A DNA stretch of 64,000 bases from Macquaria australasica (taxonomy: Eukaryota; Chordata; Actinopteri; Centrarchiformes; Percichthyidae). Below, piece after piece: positions 34,700 to 46,655 of the stretch (position 1 is its first letter; each line of letters opens with the position of its first letter). The position numbers and the translations under genes were made by a program. The notes under the pieces are model-generated. The model made no database searches, was not told where the DNA came from, and saw only the letters and a list, made by a program, of their open reading frames with translations. The stretch spans positions 377,001 to 441,000 of the forward strand of contig SEMN01000206.1 of assembly GCA_005408345.1 (NCBI GenBank). The letters run 5' to 3'.

Positions 34700-37320
34700 T
34701 ACAGCTGAGACAAAAATGGCCACCATCAAAGAGAATAACTTCTTTAAACTATTTATTTCATAATCCTGGTCATCACAGTGGTTGCTGACTGTAAAAGCAC
34801 TCTTTCATACCTAAAAAACGTCATCATACTTTTTATTTCGGTGCAGCTCTCAGTCCCTCTCTCTTGCTGTTTCCCATCTTTATCTGAACAAATTCAATTC
34901 CTCAGTAATGAAACATGAGAGTGTTGACTTCACAGTCTTTGCCTGGAATCCGCCTTAAGTGCATGGTGTTCAGGAAACAATACAGCTGTCAAATTATCCA
35001 CATGATTCACAGACACACTGCTCCCTCAACTGTGAATTTACACTCTCTCTCTCACACACACACACACATCTATTCTCTCATTTCCTTACACGTCTTGCAT
35101 GAGAGATATTTTAACTTGCTGGTTGAAACTGCACAGCTTGTATTTTCTTCTCTTCTTTGTCAAAATTTCAGCAGAAACGAAACTTTATACAAAATCTAAC
35201 AAGATCAGAAATCGCTAAATTTATTAGAATGAAAAACAAATCTGTCACATGGGATACCTGAAAAGCTGATTTTACTGTATTTTACTGTAATTTCTCTGAA
35301 TCAAAAATTAATTTCTACTTCACACTTTTTCGTGTTTCACATTGCATGAATATTTCTTTCTGGTAAAATTAAATTAATTTAATTATCTTTCCTTGAAATG
35401 GGAAAACTAAAAACATTTTATATCAGTTATTTCACAGGAAACCAGGGCTCCGGAGTCAGTGTTACTTTTATTTTGTATAGCATAGCATCTTTACCGCTTC
35501 CTTGATTTTGCACGCATGTGTCTGCACATACACTTTTTTTTTTAAACAATGAAAAAAAAAATGTCACCAAACTAGAACAAGTAAAGAGTGTACGTTTTTT
35601 TCACAAACACAGTGTGAGACCAGAAACCGGCAGCTCTCTGCAAGCTGCCACAACTCCTTTTTATCATTCATGGGTTTGTATTGTGAGTGTGTTTGTGTGA
35701 ATTCTCTACTGATCTTTCAGTCCATGACAGGATGCTTCATCTGACCTGCACTTCACCTCTTTTTCATTTTTTTAGGCAGTATGAGAGGTGAAGGATCTCT
35801 GTCTGCGGGTGGAGTTTCAGGATAAAGGCAACACAAAAAACATTTTTTTTTAATAAAATGACAGTAATAAGGTCACCTCTTGGCGAATGTGCCTATTTGG
35901 CCCTGAACCCAAATATAATACACGTATTATTTTAAATATTTTATATGTTCATTTTTGTCTTTTGGGATAAAAGCATTTGGTTGTTTGAGTATCATCACTT
36001 GGTTCCAGCATGTTTTTACTTTCGGCAGAGGGAAGTGAGGAGGATTTTATTTCTCTGATGGCCTGTGAGCATCCCGACCACTTTCACTCTGCTGCTGCCC
36101 CGTTTTATGACTTTTAATGAGCTCAGGTTCAGCGCCAGCTAACTGACTTACAGCTGAGCCACGATCAAGTGACAGTAGTAAAAACAGAGTGTAATTTGAA
36201 GGGTAGCAGTTTGGTGCACAACACCTCCCTTTCTTTTATTTCTTCCCCTCTGAGGCGCCCTCCTGCAGGTCACTGTCTGCAACCCTGTTTTAGGGATGCT
36301 GCTCTGTAGCTGACCGTGACCTCTGACCCCCCTGGTCATGTATTACATCACAAGTCTTATGTCAAATTAACTTTAATTATCTTTTGAAACTGGATTTCTC
36401 CAGCAAGAATAAAGAAGGGAAAACTCCTCTCGATCTGCCGGTTGTCATATTTTTCTTAAGAATAATAAAAGTGTTGTTTGTGCCTCGAAATTGAAATTGC
36501 AGAATTTGACAGAAATAGCAGTGAAATAGTATTTCTGTCACAGATCCAATACAAAATTCAATTTACTTGATATAATAAGTACATTAAGGTAGAACAGTCA
36601 TGTTGACGTGGTGTTTCGTTAAATATAATAATTGATAAATATTATTTAGAAGTCATTTATTCTGTGTTTTGCTTTTCCTGGCAATTCTTTTGTTAAAACT
36701 GAATTTAACACTTTTCAGGAATAAACAGCTCAATCTGCACTATAACACAGGAAGGTGACCACTGCATGAACAGTTATAAACGTTAAGCAATTTGAAATTG
36801 GGGACAGGATATTGATGATATAATTGATTTTTATTTTTTATATAAAAAAGGCCTAGTAATTATTTGCCCATGGTTGCATTTAATACAGTATTAAAAAAAT
36901 GCATGTATAACACCAAAAAAGGTATAAATCTTTCAATTTTAAAAGTCTTCTTATTGTTACTTCACTTAACAAACATTTATGTCTATTATCATATCTATAA
37001 GGGAGCTAAACGTGTGCTTCTTCCAGTCCTCATCAACTACTTTTTGTGAGAAACTTGCTTTAAACTCGTCATTTTTAGTCTGAAGTCTTAAAAAAAAAGG
37101 TAAAAATGAAAAGCTTAACATAAATTTAATTAAGCATAGAGTTAAATATTAAGAATTAAGTATAACGTCTTTTAACTACATGTCAGTGTGCAGAATCGCC
37201 TCCTTGTAAAGACAAAAGTAGTTTAAAAAAAAACAAAAAAAAAAACTCCAAACATCAGTGCTGCACCTGACCTGAAGCTTTCCTTTCCTTTCCATCAGAA
37301 TATCACCCGCTCACTCAGTG
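34700..37320. other. A+T-rich intergenic DNA upstream of prdm8
   Basis: No repeat family, RNA gene or coding exon was recognised. A short CA run lies at 35052-35067. The DNA shifts to high G+C near 37330. Confidence 0.45.
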
Positions 37321-37329
37321 CAAATTATA

Positions 37330-38600
37330 CACTGGCGCCCCCTAAATGAGCCTGCGCACAGTACAGACAGCAGCAGCAGCAGCAGCGGTCCGCGGTGAGA
37401 CTATAGCCGCTCTGGGTGCGTGTAAAGCCGGCTGGCACGGCGGGGGAGAGCTCACGTCATGCCCCGGTGCTGCATGCTCGGGATGTCCAAGTCCAATAGG
37501 CTACTTCAGATGCCACAAAGGAAGTCCGTTTAATTAGCATACATGTAAATACTTCTTGAGTGTCACTTGAGCGTCAACCCCAATTTCTGGAGGGTTTAAA
37601 GTGAAGCTTTATGACAAACATAATAATAATAATAATAGTAATCTCACACTCATCCAGCTGAAATTGCACTTCAAATTTGTACTTTTTTCCCCCCAACATC
37701 CGACTCCTTAAATGCCACTTTATTCTAATACAACCACCAACTATTGTGATTAGAATTACAATAATAATGGGAGGGGGGTTGGGGGGGGGGGGGGGTCTTT
37801 ATCCCTCTGCTCGCCCATAAATCGCATCAAATGACAGTCGGCCAGTGAAGAGTTAAAGGGAGGAGACGGAGAGTGACACGCCTCATTGGGTAGATTATGT
37901 GCCGCAAACAAAAAGTGTGTGTCGGTGTGCCAGTCAGCCAGAGCGTCGGGCCCCATCTGCACGCCTCTCTCTCTCTCTCTCTCTCTGTCTCCCTTTATCC
38001 GTCCAGCTCTCTCTACCCCGCCCGGTCACTTTCAGTGTCGGCGAGTATCTGCAGCAGCAGCAGCAGCAGCACTGTCACTTTCACCACACCGGGGGGGAAA
38101 ATGTACTGACACTACGGACCAGACCGGGAGCGCATCACCATCTCCATCACCTCCATCACCGTCACCGCATCCCCCTGCTTGTTTTCGGGGCTTTTTTTCT
38201 TTCCGGGGGTGCAAACGGGTTTTTGATTCGCAGCATCGCTCGCAATTCGCTTGTGGATTATTGTTCCTCCTCAGTCGACGGGAAAAAGGTAGGTTTGTGA
38301 AATGCAAAGCTGTGTGTGTGTGTGGATAGTTTTTTTATTTTTAGAGGAGGGGGACGGTTTCTGGGTTTGTTTTGCGCGGCACATGCAGCCACACATCCTG
38401 CAGGCGCAGAAAGACAAAAAAAATCACAACAAACAAACCCAAACGCAGATGTTTCAGCGCCGCGGACAAAACCCGCAGTTCAGCCACAGTGGACTGATTT
38501 AGGACAGTTTTCAGCCTGGCACGGCTTTAGCAGATGGGTTAAACACCCCCCCCCCGTCTCTGCTCACCCTCCACCCCACCCGCAGTGGGTTTGAATGGGA
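37330..38600 (+). promoter_or_regulatory. prdm8: CpG-rich promoter region of prdm8
   Basis: Base composition changes abruptly from A+T-rich to G+C- and CpG-rich, with CAGCAG runs at 37367 and 38051, inverted or direct CCAAT motifs (CCAATAGG at 37494, CATTGGG at 37884), a CRE-like CTCACGTCATG at 37451 and a G15 run at 37781-37795. It lies directly upstream of the probable first exon and of the coding exons. No convincing TATA box is seen, as is usual for CpG-island promoters. The transcription start is not fixed; an alternative first exon could end at GCGGTGAGA (37393). Confidence 0.6.
37900..38288 (+). other. prdm8: Probable non-coding first exon (5'UTR) of prdm8
   Basis: The exon would end at AAAAAG|GTAGGT (donor GT at 38289), the best donor in the CpG-rich block, and join the acceptor TTCTCCACAG ending at 40898, leaving a 2.6-kb intron. 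The exon contains CT and CAG simple repeats and a two-codon upstream ORF (ATGTACTGA at 38101). The start coordinate is a guess. Only cDNA could prove it. Confidence 0.45.
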
Positions 38601-40898
38601 GGGTGGCTGCTTCTCTCCAGTTTATGGATGTGCAAACATTCCGCTCTTTAGCTCGTTTCTCTTATTTTGGGCCTGACCGTGATACATGTCATTCGCGGAA
38701 TATTTTGTGCGCTTTTCTTCCTCGTGAAGCGACTGTTTCTGTTTCCTCTGAACATAAAGGGGGTCTGTGTGGTATCCGGAAACAAATTCTCTAGGCTGGC
38801 AGCTAAGAGCCACTTTGGACAGGCTCTCCTATTGCACCGTGCGCAAAATGTTCTACAGAGAACCTTTCTGTTGCTGTCGAGCCTCTTAGGAAAATATAAA
38901 ATGCTCCAAATCAGCGAGATAATAAAAAGATTTTAATTAATAACCATCTCGGGTTATTTAATCAGATTTCCCCTTTTTTTATTTGACAAATCAGGAAGGA
39001 AAAGCAGAGGAGAGCCTCGCTTTTCCCGATACTGTGGATGGACATAGCTCATCTTTTCCCACAAGTCATCATGATTGTTATGAGTGCAGTTGTTAATATC
39101 AGGCTATTTATTTCGCTTAGATGCGCAAATGTCGGTTTGCTTCCCGATTTTGCGCACGAAGACAAACTTTTGGTCCAACTGTTTTGATTCCTTTAATTTA
39201 TTTTATTTTAATTAATTAATAGGTTTACTTTATATTGCACGAGCCGTGTCACGGTGGGTGGAAGTAGTGATTTATTACTGTTAACAGGAGAATTAAATAT
39301 CACAATAAACCGCGCAGTGGCTGAAATAATACATGAAACTCTGAGTTAAAGGCCCAAAAAGCAACAGTAAAGAGTTATGAAATATTATATTGTAATGTTC
39401 AATATCAACAATATTTGGTGCAGCAATAATCTGCCCCACAGTGCGGACTAGAATATGATTATTTCACCAATTTAGGGATTACCTTTTTAGAAAATGCGTT
39501 TTTTCGTCATTATAGCAGCTTTGACGGCGTTGAAAGTCATTATTATTATTATTCTTTTATTCTTTAATTTTATAAATTGTCCGACTGTCCAGTGAGCCTC
39601 ATTTACGGCCGAACCAGCGTGCATCAGGTGCTGGTTTTCCGCGCACAGTTTCTGCTGTATTTAACGGCAGAGGGAGGAGAGGAGGGAGCGAGAGAGCCGC
39701 AGCCGTCTAAACACACATTCAGAGGTTAGAAAAGGGAGAAAAGAAATAATTAACTGGTCGTGCTGCTTTAATTACAGTCTCAGAGGGGAACGTGGTGGAT
39801 TATGGTAATGAGGCGGCATACGCTGCCGCTTGTAGAAAGGAGAGAAAGGTTGGCTGACGTGAAATCACTGACTTTGACAGTCCACTTGAAACCCATTGGA
39901 CATGCTCTCTCCATTGGACATGCTCTCTCCATTGGACATGCTCGGACCTCACCGGCTCCTCCTGAGAGCGAGAGAGAGGAATAAAGATCCTGCAGTGATT
40001 CTTTAATACGATTTTAGACAAATAAACATGTCACAGCAAACCTATAAACCTTAACATTAGAGGGATATTACATTTATTGAATATGTAATAATAAAAACGT
40101 GCCATAAAACACGATAAGGAAATTATAAATCGCTCTTGAGGACCACAGACACTTTACGAGTCACTTTAGGAATATTATATATTATATAAGATTTTGTCCT
40201 TTTGAATGCCGCCAATAATAATAATAATTACAGCTGCATACAAGAGCAACTGGAGCCCATATAGAGGCCTACTAATGCTAATATTAATAATAATATTAAT
40301 TTAAAGTGTAATAATGGAAACAGACTATCGTATTCAACCGTTTATCTACAAAATCTAAATAAAATGTTTAATATTTTCATCAAATATGTGACATAATGCG
40401 AGATAATAATTATTATAATATCGTGATTTGTATTATTATTTTTTTATTATGTTTGGTCTGTTGTGATTTTGGCTACATTTTCTCACTCTTATGTAATTGA
40501 CAACATTGGGAAACCATGCTGAAGGTGATGCCATCATGAACTTATTACGGGGTTTGAATTAATTACAAAACCTGGCCAAAAAAAAAAAAAAACACAGAAA
40601 AAGAAAGAAATGGGCCCCCAAACGACGCCCTTGACAGCTGGTTTAGCCAATCTGTCTAGGGAGAGATTTATTTCCTATCAGCAGGGACAGTGGAGGGTAA
40701 ACCCACTAAACAACCACTTTACACAGGTTTAGATCCAAATGTATGGCTTATTTTATAAATAAAGTATTAGGACAAAAAGACCCAAAATAAGAACAAAATT
40801 GTCGTTTTGGTATTTTTGTCGTTTCCCGGCTGCTCGCAGTGTTTCTTCCCCCTCCTGGTCTCTGATGTCTCTGCTCGTCCCCCTTGTCTTCTCCACAG
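38289..40898 (+). other. prdm8: Intron 1 of prdm8 (predicted)
   Basis: Bounded by the donor GTAGGT at 38289 and the acceptor TTCTCCACAG at 40889-40898. The first part is still CpG-rich; the rest is A+T-rich with several AATAAT runs, a purine-rich GAGAGG block at 39666-39695 and the CCAAT tandem array. Overlapping open frames at 38302-38936 are composition artefacts. Confidence 0.45.
39893..39942. repeat. 18-bp tandem repeat of inverted CCAAT boxes in prdm8 intron 1
   Basis: The unit CCATTGGACATGCTCTCT occurs at 39893-39910 and 39911-39928 with a third partial copy to 39942. Each unit contains ATTGG, the reverse of the NF-Y core CCAAT, spaced 18 bases apart. CATGC(T) is repeated with it. Confidence 0.8.
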
Positions 40899-40904
40899 TG
40901 TGAA

Positions 40905-43578
40905 ATGGAGGAGTCCAGCTCTCAGAAGTTGGTGTGGGACGGGGACGCCAAAGCGGTGCAGCAGTGTCTGACGGACATCTTCACGAGCGTCTACACGACG
41001 TGTGACATCCCAGAAAACGCCATTTTCGGGCCTTGTGTGTTGAGCCACACGTCGCTGTACGACAGCATCGCCTTCATAGCTCTGAAATCCACCGACAAAC
41101 GCACAGCACCTTATATCTTCAGGGTAAGTGGGTCTTTAGTTTTGATTTTTGATTTTAACCTATTTTCTTTTAATACAATCTCCAGTATTTCTTCTATTTT
41201 TTTTTATTTAGCCCACTATTTTTTCTATATTTCATTTTCAAATACAAATCCTTATTACCATCTTAACAGGCCTATCAAAATCCCAGTTATTCATGCTTTT
41301 CTTGCTGTGCAGCTCCAAATATATCAAATATATTAATACAGATTTAGGCTGAAATTTAAAATATACTACCATGCAGGAGCAGCAGCACCACAACAATGCC
41401 ATGTTGGTAGATCTTTGCAGTCTTATTTCAATAAAAAAAAAACTCTAAAGTCATTTAATTCTTTATTGTATCATGAAAATACAGTTTTTAAAATTATTTC
41501 TACAAGAAGAGAAGAAATTGCCAATAATAACAAGAAGTCTTCATTTTGTTACAGTGAAAATCTATTTATTTCAACTTGTTTATAGAAATAAATATTTGGT
41601 CAGAAGAGGTTGGATGAGATATGTCTTTATTTGCAGTATTTCATTTATTTTAATAATAAAATAACTGGGCAGAAAATGCATTTTATTTGTTGCACTGAAG
41701 CAATAACTCAATGTGTGTGTATGTGTGTTGGACAGGTGGACACCTCAGCGGCCAACAGCACCTCAGAGGGCTTGATGTGGCTGCGGCTGGTCCAGTCGGC
41801 CCGGGACAAAGAGGAGCAGAACCTGGAGGCCTACGTGAAGAACGGCCAGCTCTTCTACCGCTCACTCCGCCGGATCGAGAAGGACGAGGAGCTGCTGGTC
41901 TGGTACGGCAAAGACCTCATCGACCTGCTGCTGCTCAGCTCCAGCAGAGCGCCCGCCAAGAGCAAAGGTGAGTCAACTGATGTCATATCCTCGCTGGACA
42001 GTAAACTGTGTCACAGCACAAAATAATCACGTTATCATTTGTTCTCTACAGCCTTTATTTGACTTCACAATCACATACATTTTAGCTTGGCAGCTTCTTT
42101 AGAAATGCATTCCCACTCTGGAATTGTTTTCATAATTGGTAAATTTGGGATGTATTATCTTTTGCACACTTTTGGACAATGTGTGAAAATGTCTGAATTC
42201 AAATTTAGTGCAAAACACAGTACAAAGCTTATTGCATTATTATAAGAAACCATGCTCAAGCAGGATAGATTTAGGATCGTCTTTTTGTCAGAACTAATTT
42301 CCGTCTCTCTTCTTCCCAGGTTCGTCCCACCACTCATGTCCTGACTGCAGCCAGCGGTTCCAGTTTGAGTTCCCATTCTTGGCCCATCTCCGGTTCCGTT
42401 GCACCAAAAGACTGCAGAGCATCACAGGGGCCGACGAGGAGCCCAGCAAAGAGAGCAGCACTGAGCGACCAAACACAACCCCGACCAGGACCAGCCCAAA
42501 GCTGGGCCGCTCCGAGGGCTTCAGCAGCCCTCAGGACAGCAACAAACCCTCCACAGACTTTCATAACCTGGCCAGGGATCTAGAGAACAACCGGACCAGC
42601 CCGCCGAGTGACAAGGAGGCTGAGATCTGCAGCGAGAGCTCGGGGAAGAGGAAGTTCTCGGAAATAGAGGACAGGGAGTGCCGAGGGCCTGGCCTTCCAC
42701 AGTCCAAGTCTAAAGATGAGCTTGCGACGTCTGCACAGAACTACAGAGGGGCGTACGGCCTGGAGGAGAACCACAGGTCCTTCTCCCCGCCGGGCTCCAC
42801 ACAGCTCGGTGAGGGCAAGCGCAGCGCCTTCACCGAGGTCAAGAAGTCACCCCAGAACCTCAAACACCACAGCGGCAACAAAAACCTCCAGAGCTCCAAC
42901 TCTGAAAACAAAGATGGTGGTCGTCCCAGCAGCAATCCATTAGACAAGCACCTCAACATCAGGCAGGTGCTGTCAGAGACCCAGCCGCCCCAAACCTCAC
43001 CCATGGGCAGCGCTTTCACCTCTGTTGGCCAGCAAGGCGGCAGTGGTGGAGAGAGGAAGAGCGCCTTCAGTCAGCCGTCTCGCTCCTCCTTCTCCCAGAT
43101 CTCACCACTGGTGATGCCGCCCAAGCTGCTGGACTGCCACCCAGCAGTGGGCGACACCATCTCCTCCAGCAGACTCTACCAGGCCGACCACCTTGCCGCC
43201 AAACTACAGGGCGCAGAACTGGGCGCCAACTGCCCCGTGCCGGGCGGCATGGCCAAGCAGAACCCCTTCGTCTACGCCACCGCCTTCTGGCCCAAAAACT
43301 CCGGGCCCATTCAGCTTCAGATGCCCTCGGCGCTCACCCTCCTGCCACCCTCCTTCACCTCCCTCTGCCTGCCGGCGCAGAACTGGTGCGCCAAATGTAA
43401 CGCCTCCTTCCGCATGACCTCAGACTTGGTTTACCACATGCGATCCCACCACAAAAAGGAGTTCGCCATGGAGCCGCTGGTCAAGCGGCGGCGCGAGGAG
43501 AAACTCAAGTGCCCCATTTGCAACGAGTCCTTCCGGGAGAGGCATCACCTGTCACGTCACATGACCTCCCATAACTGA
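40905..43578 (+). CDS. prdm8: PR domain zinc finger protein 8 (three coding exons)
   Basis: PRDM8 is a nuclear repressor of the PRDM family, known in mammals for roles in neuronal and retinal interneuron differentiation and reported to have histone methyltransferase activity. Coding exons are 40905-41123, 41736-41967 and 42320-43578: 1,710 bases, 569 residues plus TGA. Junctions are AGG|GTAAGT to ACAG|GTG (phase 0) and AAAG|GTGAGT to CCCAG|GTTCG (phase 1). Residues about 14-130 form the PR/SET domain (VYTTCDIPENAIFGPC near the start; KNGQLFYRSLRRI and ELLVWYGKDL near the end). Residues 157-178 are a C2HC finger (C157, C160, H173, C178). A long Ser/Pro/Asn-rich linker follows. Two C2H2 fingers close the protein (C507/C510/H523/H527 and C548/C551/H564/H568), with a KRRR basic patch at 539-542 between them. 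The start ATG lies 6 bases inside its exon with G at -3 and G at +4. The protein is shorter than mammalian PRDM8 (about 690 residues), mainly in the linker. Teleosts can have two paralogues, so this could be prdm8 or prdm8b. Confidence 0.95.
41124..41735 (+). other. prdm8: Intron between coding exons 1 and 2 of prdm8
   Basis: GTAAGT donor at 41124 and GTTGGACAG acceptor ending at 41735. A+T-rich with a short TG run just before the acceptor. Nothing else is seen. The next intron, 41968-42319, is also plain (GTGAGT donor, CTTCTTCCCAG acceptor). Confidence 0.85.
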
Positions 43579-44460
43579 CTTTTAAAGACTAACAAGGGAG
43601 GGACTTTTTTTAAACAAGGAGGGACTGTGACCCTGCTTGGATTTAAGCAGTCTGAATGGAGATAGGCCACTTAGAAATACACAAACACCCTTGCACTTGT
43701 TTTCACTTTGGACTATGAATCTTCTAATTCCTTTTCGGTCTGTTTACTCTTTCTCCCCTGTACAAAATGTCATGTTTTGGGTGTATGCAAATGCGTTTCA
43801 ACTTCAAAAATGAATCTATTTATGAAACACTTAAAAGTTTGAGAATAAGGGAAGATTTAAATATGTGTAAATGTACAGTAAGTTGTATTTTATATCATAT
43901 AAATGCAAATATAGAGAAGAAATACAAATGTAGTCACACGTCATGGTTTACAACACAGCAAGTTTTTTCATGTCTGCGATGAATATGGACACAAATTGGG
44001 GATATTATGTCAGACTATATTTCAGAGTGCATGTAATATTAAATAATATTGATTTAAGATGCAGTCTATACATTACGATGTAAATAATTTGTTTTATTTG
44101 AAATACAAAGTGTAATATTTTGTGTCAGTGGGGAATAGTTTCAGTGTTTCTTCCTTTTGCGAAAATTTACTACTTGATAGTTTATCTAATCATGTTGAAT
44201 GCATTGACAATAAAATAGCTTTATTTTCAACTGTGGCCTTTCTGGATTTTCTTTTTTTTTTTCTTTTAACTGCAACCAAAATATATGATTTCTTGATTAT
44301 TGATACCATTGATCTTCATTTTGCATTTATAACACAAGACCAGCATCACATTTTTAATTATATAAAATGTGTATAAAGCCCAAATATCAGATTTTGTTTA
44401 AATTTTTTTACATTTAATATAATGCCAACCTCTCAATCTTAATAAAGTACAATAACCACA
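43579..44460 (+). terminator. prdm8: 3'UTR and poly(A) signals of prdm8
   Basis: After the stop at 43576-43578 the sequence becomes A+T-rich. AATAAA is found at 44209-44214, followed about 15-25 bases later by the GT/T-rich CAACTGTGGCCTTTCTGG, a good cleavage context. A second AATAAA at 44441-44446 could serve a longer form. The short frames at 43767 and 44122 lie within the UTR and are not genes. Confidence 0.6.
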
Positions 44461-44598
44461 TTGTATATACAGTCCAAATAAAATAAATACAATAAAAATG
44501 TATATAGTTTAAAGTGAATTCATGGTTAATATGGTTAATGTTAACTATTATGTTAATTTCCTGTTGAAAATAAGAGCACGTACACTGGATGTCACGGC

Positions 44599-44624
44599 TT
44601 ATTATTATTATTATTATTATTATT
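44599..44624. repeat. (TTA)n microsatellite
   Basis: About eight pure units downstream of the prdm8 3'UTR. Confidence 0.85.
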
Positions 44625-44649
44625 GATATACGTCTTTATTGAACATCGA

Positions 44650-45535
44650 CCGTATTAATCGCTGCACTATTGGAGATTTCCCCTGAAAGGTCGCTTCAAT
44701 TAGAGTATTTGGGAAAATAATGACATTCTCATACCTGCAAATTTAATGTTTGACACGGTTTCCTGTTTAAAACACATAATACGGGTCTGTATTTTTCGGA
44801 ATAAAAGGTTTAAAATGACGAGAGAATGATTTCTAACTGGCTCAGATCTGCCGTTTCTGTGGCAAAGCACAAAATACAGAAATAACTGATGATTGTCGGC
44901 TGGTCAGTGAGAGTGCACGATACGCCATTGAGGATTTTCATCACAGAATAAAACACATACTGTATGTCTGCATTTGGGATTTATTTACACGTCACATATT
45001 GAATTATTTTCCATTTGTAAGAAAAGCACAGTGGTCGTAAAATTGCGGACAAATGGCTGTATGTGCACGAGTTTCTAAGAAATCTATTGATTAATATAGT
45101 TTTGTCTTTTTAATTTTAAAATGCTTCACAAACTCCTCTAACCTGTCGTGAGGACAGCGAGCTGCCTGACCTGCACAGAAGCTGTGATAAATATAAATAT
45201 CAATAAACTACCAGCCGTCTGACCTTCATTTGTAAAAGCTTTCAAATGAAAATCATGAGAACAATCAGAATCAGTAAAGAGTTTTAAAATTAAAGGTTTT
45301 TTTCCCCTATAAACAACACAGACTAATAAAAGCGTGGGGGTGTCCGCCGATCAATAATCACCATTGACTACTGATAATATAATTACATGATGTACAAAAG
45401 AAATCAATACGAGCGGGTGGAGAACGTTTCAGGACAGGAACCAGAAGCGAAGTGTGGAAAATAGTTCAACAGCGCCATCAAGTGGTCAACATGCAAACTA
45501 CATGACAAGAGCTCAGTGAGAGGACACACTGAGAT
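44650..45535. other. Intergenic stretch, nothing recognised
   Basis: A+T-rich with scattered ATTA/TAAT cores (e.g. GATCAATAATCACCATTG at 45350). No repeat family or coding signal was identified. Confidence 0.4.
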
Positions 45536-45538
45536 TTC

Positions 45539-45945
45539 CAGGGTTCGTACAGATTTTAAGAGTAAAATTCAAGCACTTTCAAGGTACCTAAACCAAATAT
45601 TTCCAGACTACTGGAATCTAAATTTTTACTATAAATGCAACTGCAAAAAATAAAGTTTACAGAATTACTTTACACCCACAGCAATCAATGAATATTATCA
45701 CTTTATGTTACCGGTGTATGTATTGATCGTGATTATTTAATGCTTCCTAATTTCCAGAGTGAGGGATCAACAGAGGACTGAATGACGAGTGAACACAAGA
45801 AAATAACTTTTCCTTTTAGATTATGTTGAAAATCATCAAGCATTTTTCGAGGAGTATATTCGAATTCAAGCATATTCTTAACCTTGAAAACACAACGGTT
45901 AAAATTAAGCATTTTCCAAATTTTAAAGACTTTGTACGAACCCTG
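45539..45945. mobile_element. MITE with CAGGGTTCGTACA inverted ends
   Basis: CAGGGTTCGTACA at 45539-45551 is matched by the perfect reverse complement TGTACGAACCCTG at 45933-45945. Further in, TTCAAGCACTTTCAAGG faces CATTTTCCAAATTTTAAAG. The 407-bp interior is non-coding. The ends are typical of a family common in fish and usually placed with hAT, but the flanks do not show a clean 8-base duplication here. Confidence 0.75.
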
Positions 45946-46655
45946 GATTTTACAGGTGAAAACAACAGTGTGATACCATTAATATGATAAAGTGAATTTA
46001 AACTTATCTTTAAGCTCCACAGACACCAACATTTAAATATCCATTGAGATATTTATAAATCAGGAGAACTGCTTGTTCTCGAAGGCATTGTGGGATTGGT
46101 TCTGGGAGTTAAGCTCTTACTCAAAGTGGACATAAAAAAAATAAATAAATCATCTCAAATCTATCAAAAGCTACTAGGAGTAAGGTCAAAGGTCACAGCC
46201 ATAGCTTCTTCAAAGTTTTGAAAAGGTCAGGACCCTGTTCACTTTTTAATTTTTGAATGTGACTCATCTTGATATTAGTTTGACAAAACAATCCAAAACA
46301 AAGTTCTACCTATACAAGCTTTTTTCCAGAGATTTCAGTCGAGAAATCCTCACATTGCTATGGATGAAATAACAGCATGAAAGCTACTGAGCTTGCATGT
46401 CAACAGATCATTCTCCATGACAACTGAACAAACTCTCAAACTGCAGATAAAGACTGAGGTCCATCAGTAATATTATTGCTGGATTGGTAATGTAAATCCA
46501 GGTTGAAATCTCCAGAAAAAAAACGTAAGTGGACCTTGAGTTGGGATTGTTTTGTGAAAATACGTTTTCCAAGGAGAACAACTTTCATGTTTAATCTTGA
46601 TATCATTCTGAACCAGCCACTATCCTAAAACTATTGGATGAGTTAGGAGTGAATA

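Noticed and set aside
1..37000. Exons of ANTXR2, the upstream neighbour of PRDM8 in mammals
   Set aside because: No frame resembling its von Willebrand A domain or signal peptide was seen on either strand.
37886..38329. 147-codon and sibling frames across the prdm8 first exon
   Set aside because: Translations are Ser/Pro runs from CT and CAG simple repeats; the region fits a 5'UTR.
40884..41336. A longer prdm8 start upstream of 40905 and an extension past 41123
   Set aside because: Codons before 40899 are intron (acceptor CCACAG ends at 40898), and after 41123 the GTAAGT donor and PR-domain continuity demand splicing to 41736.
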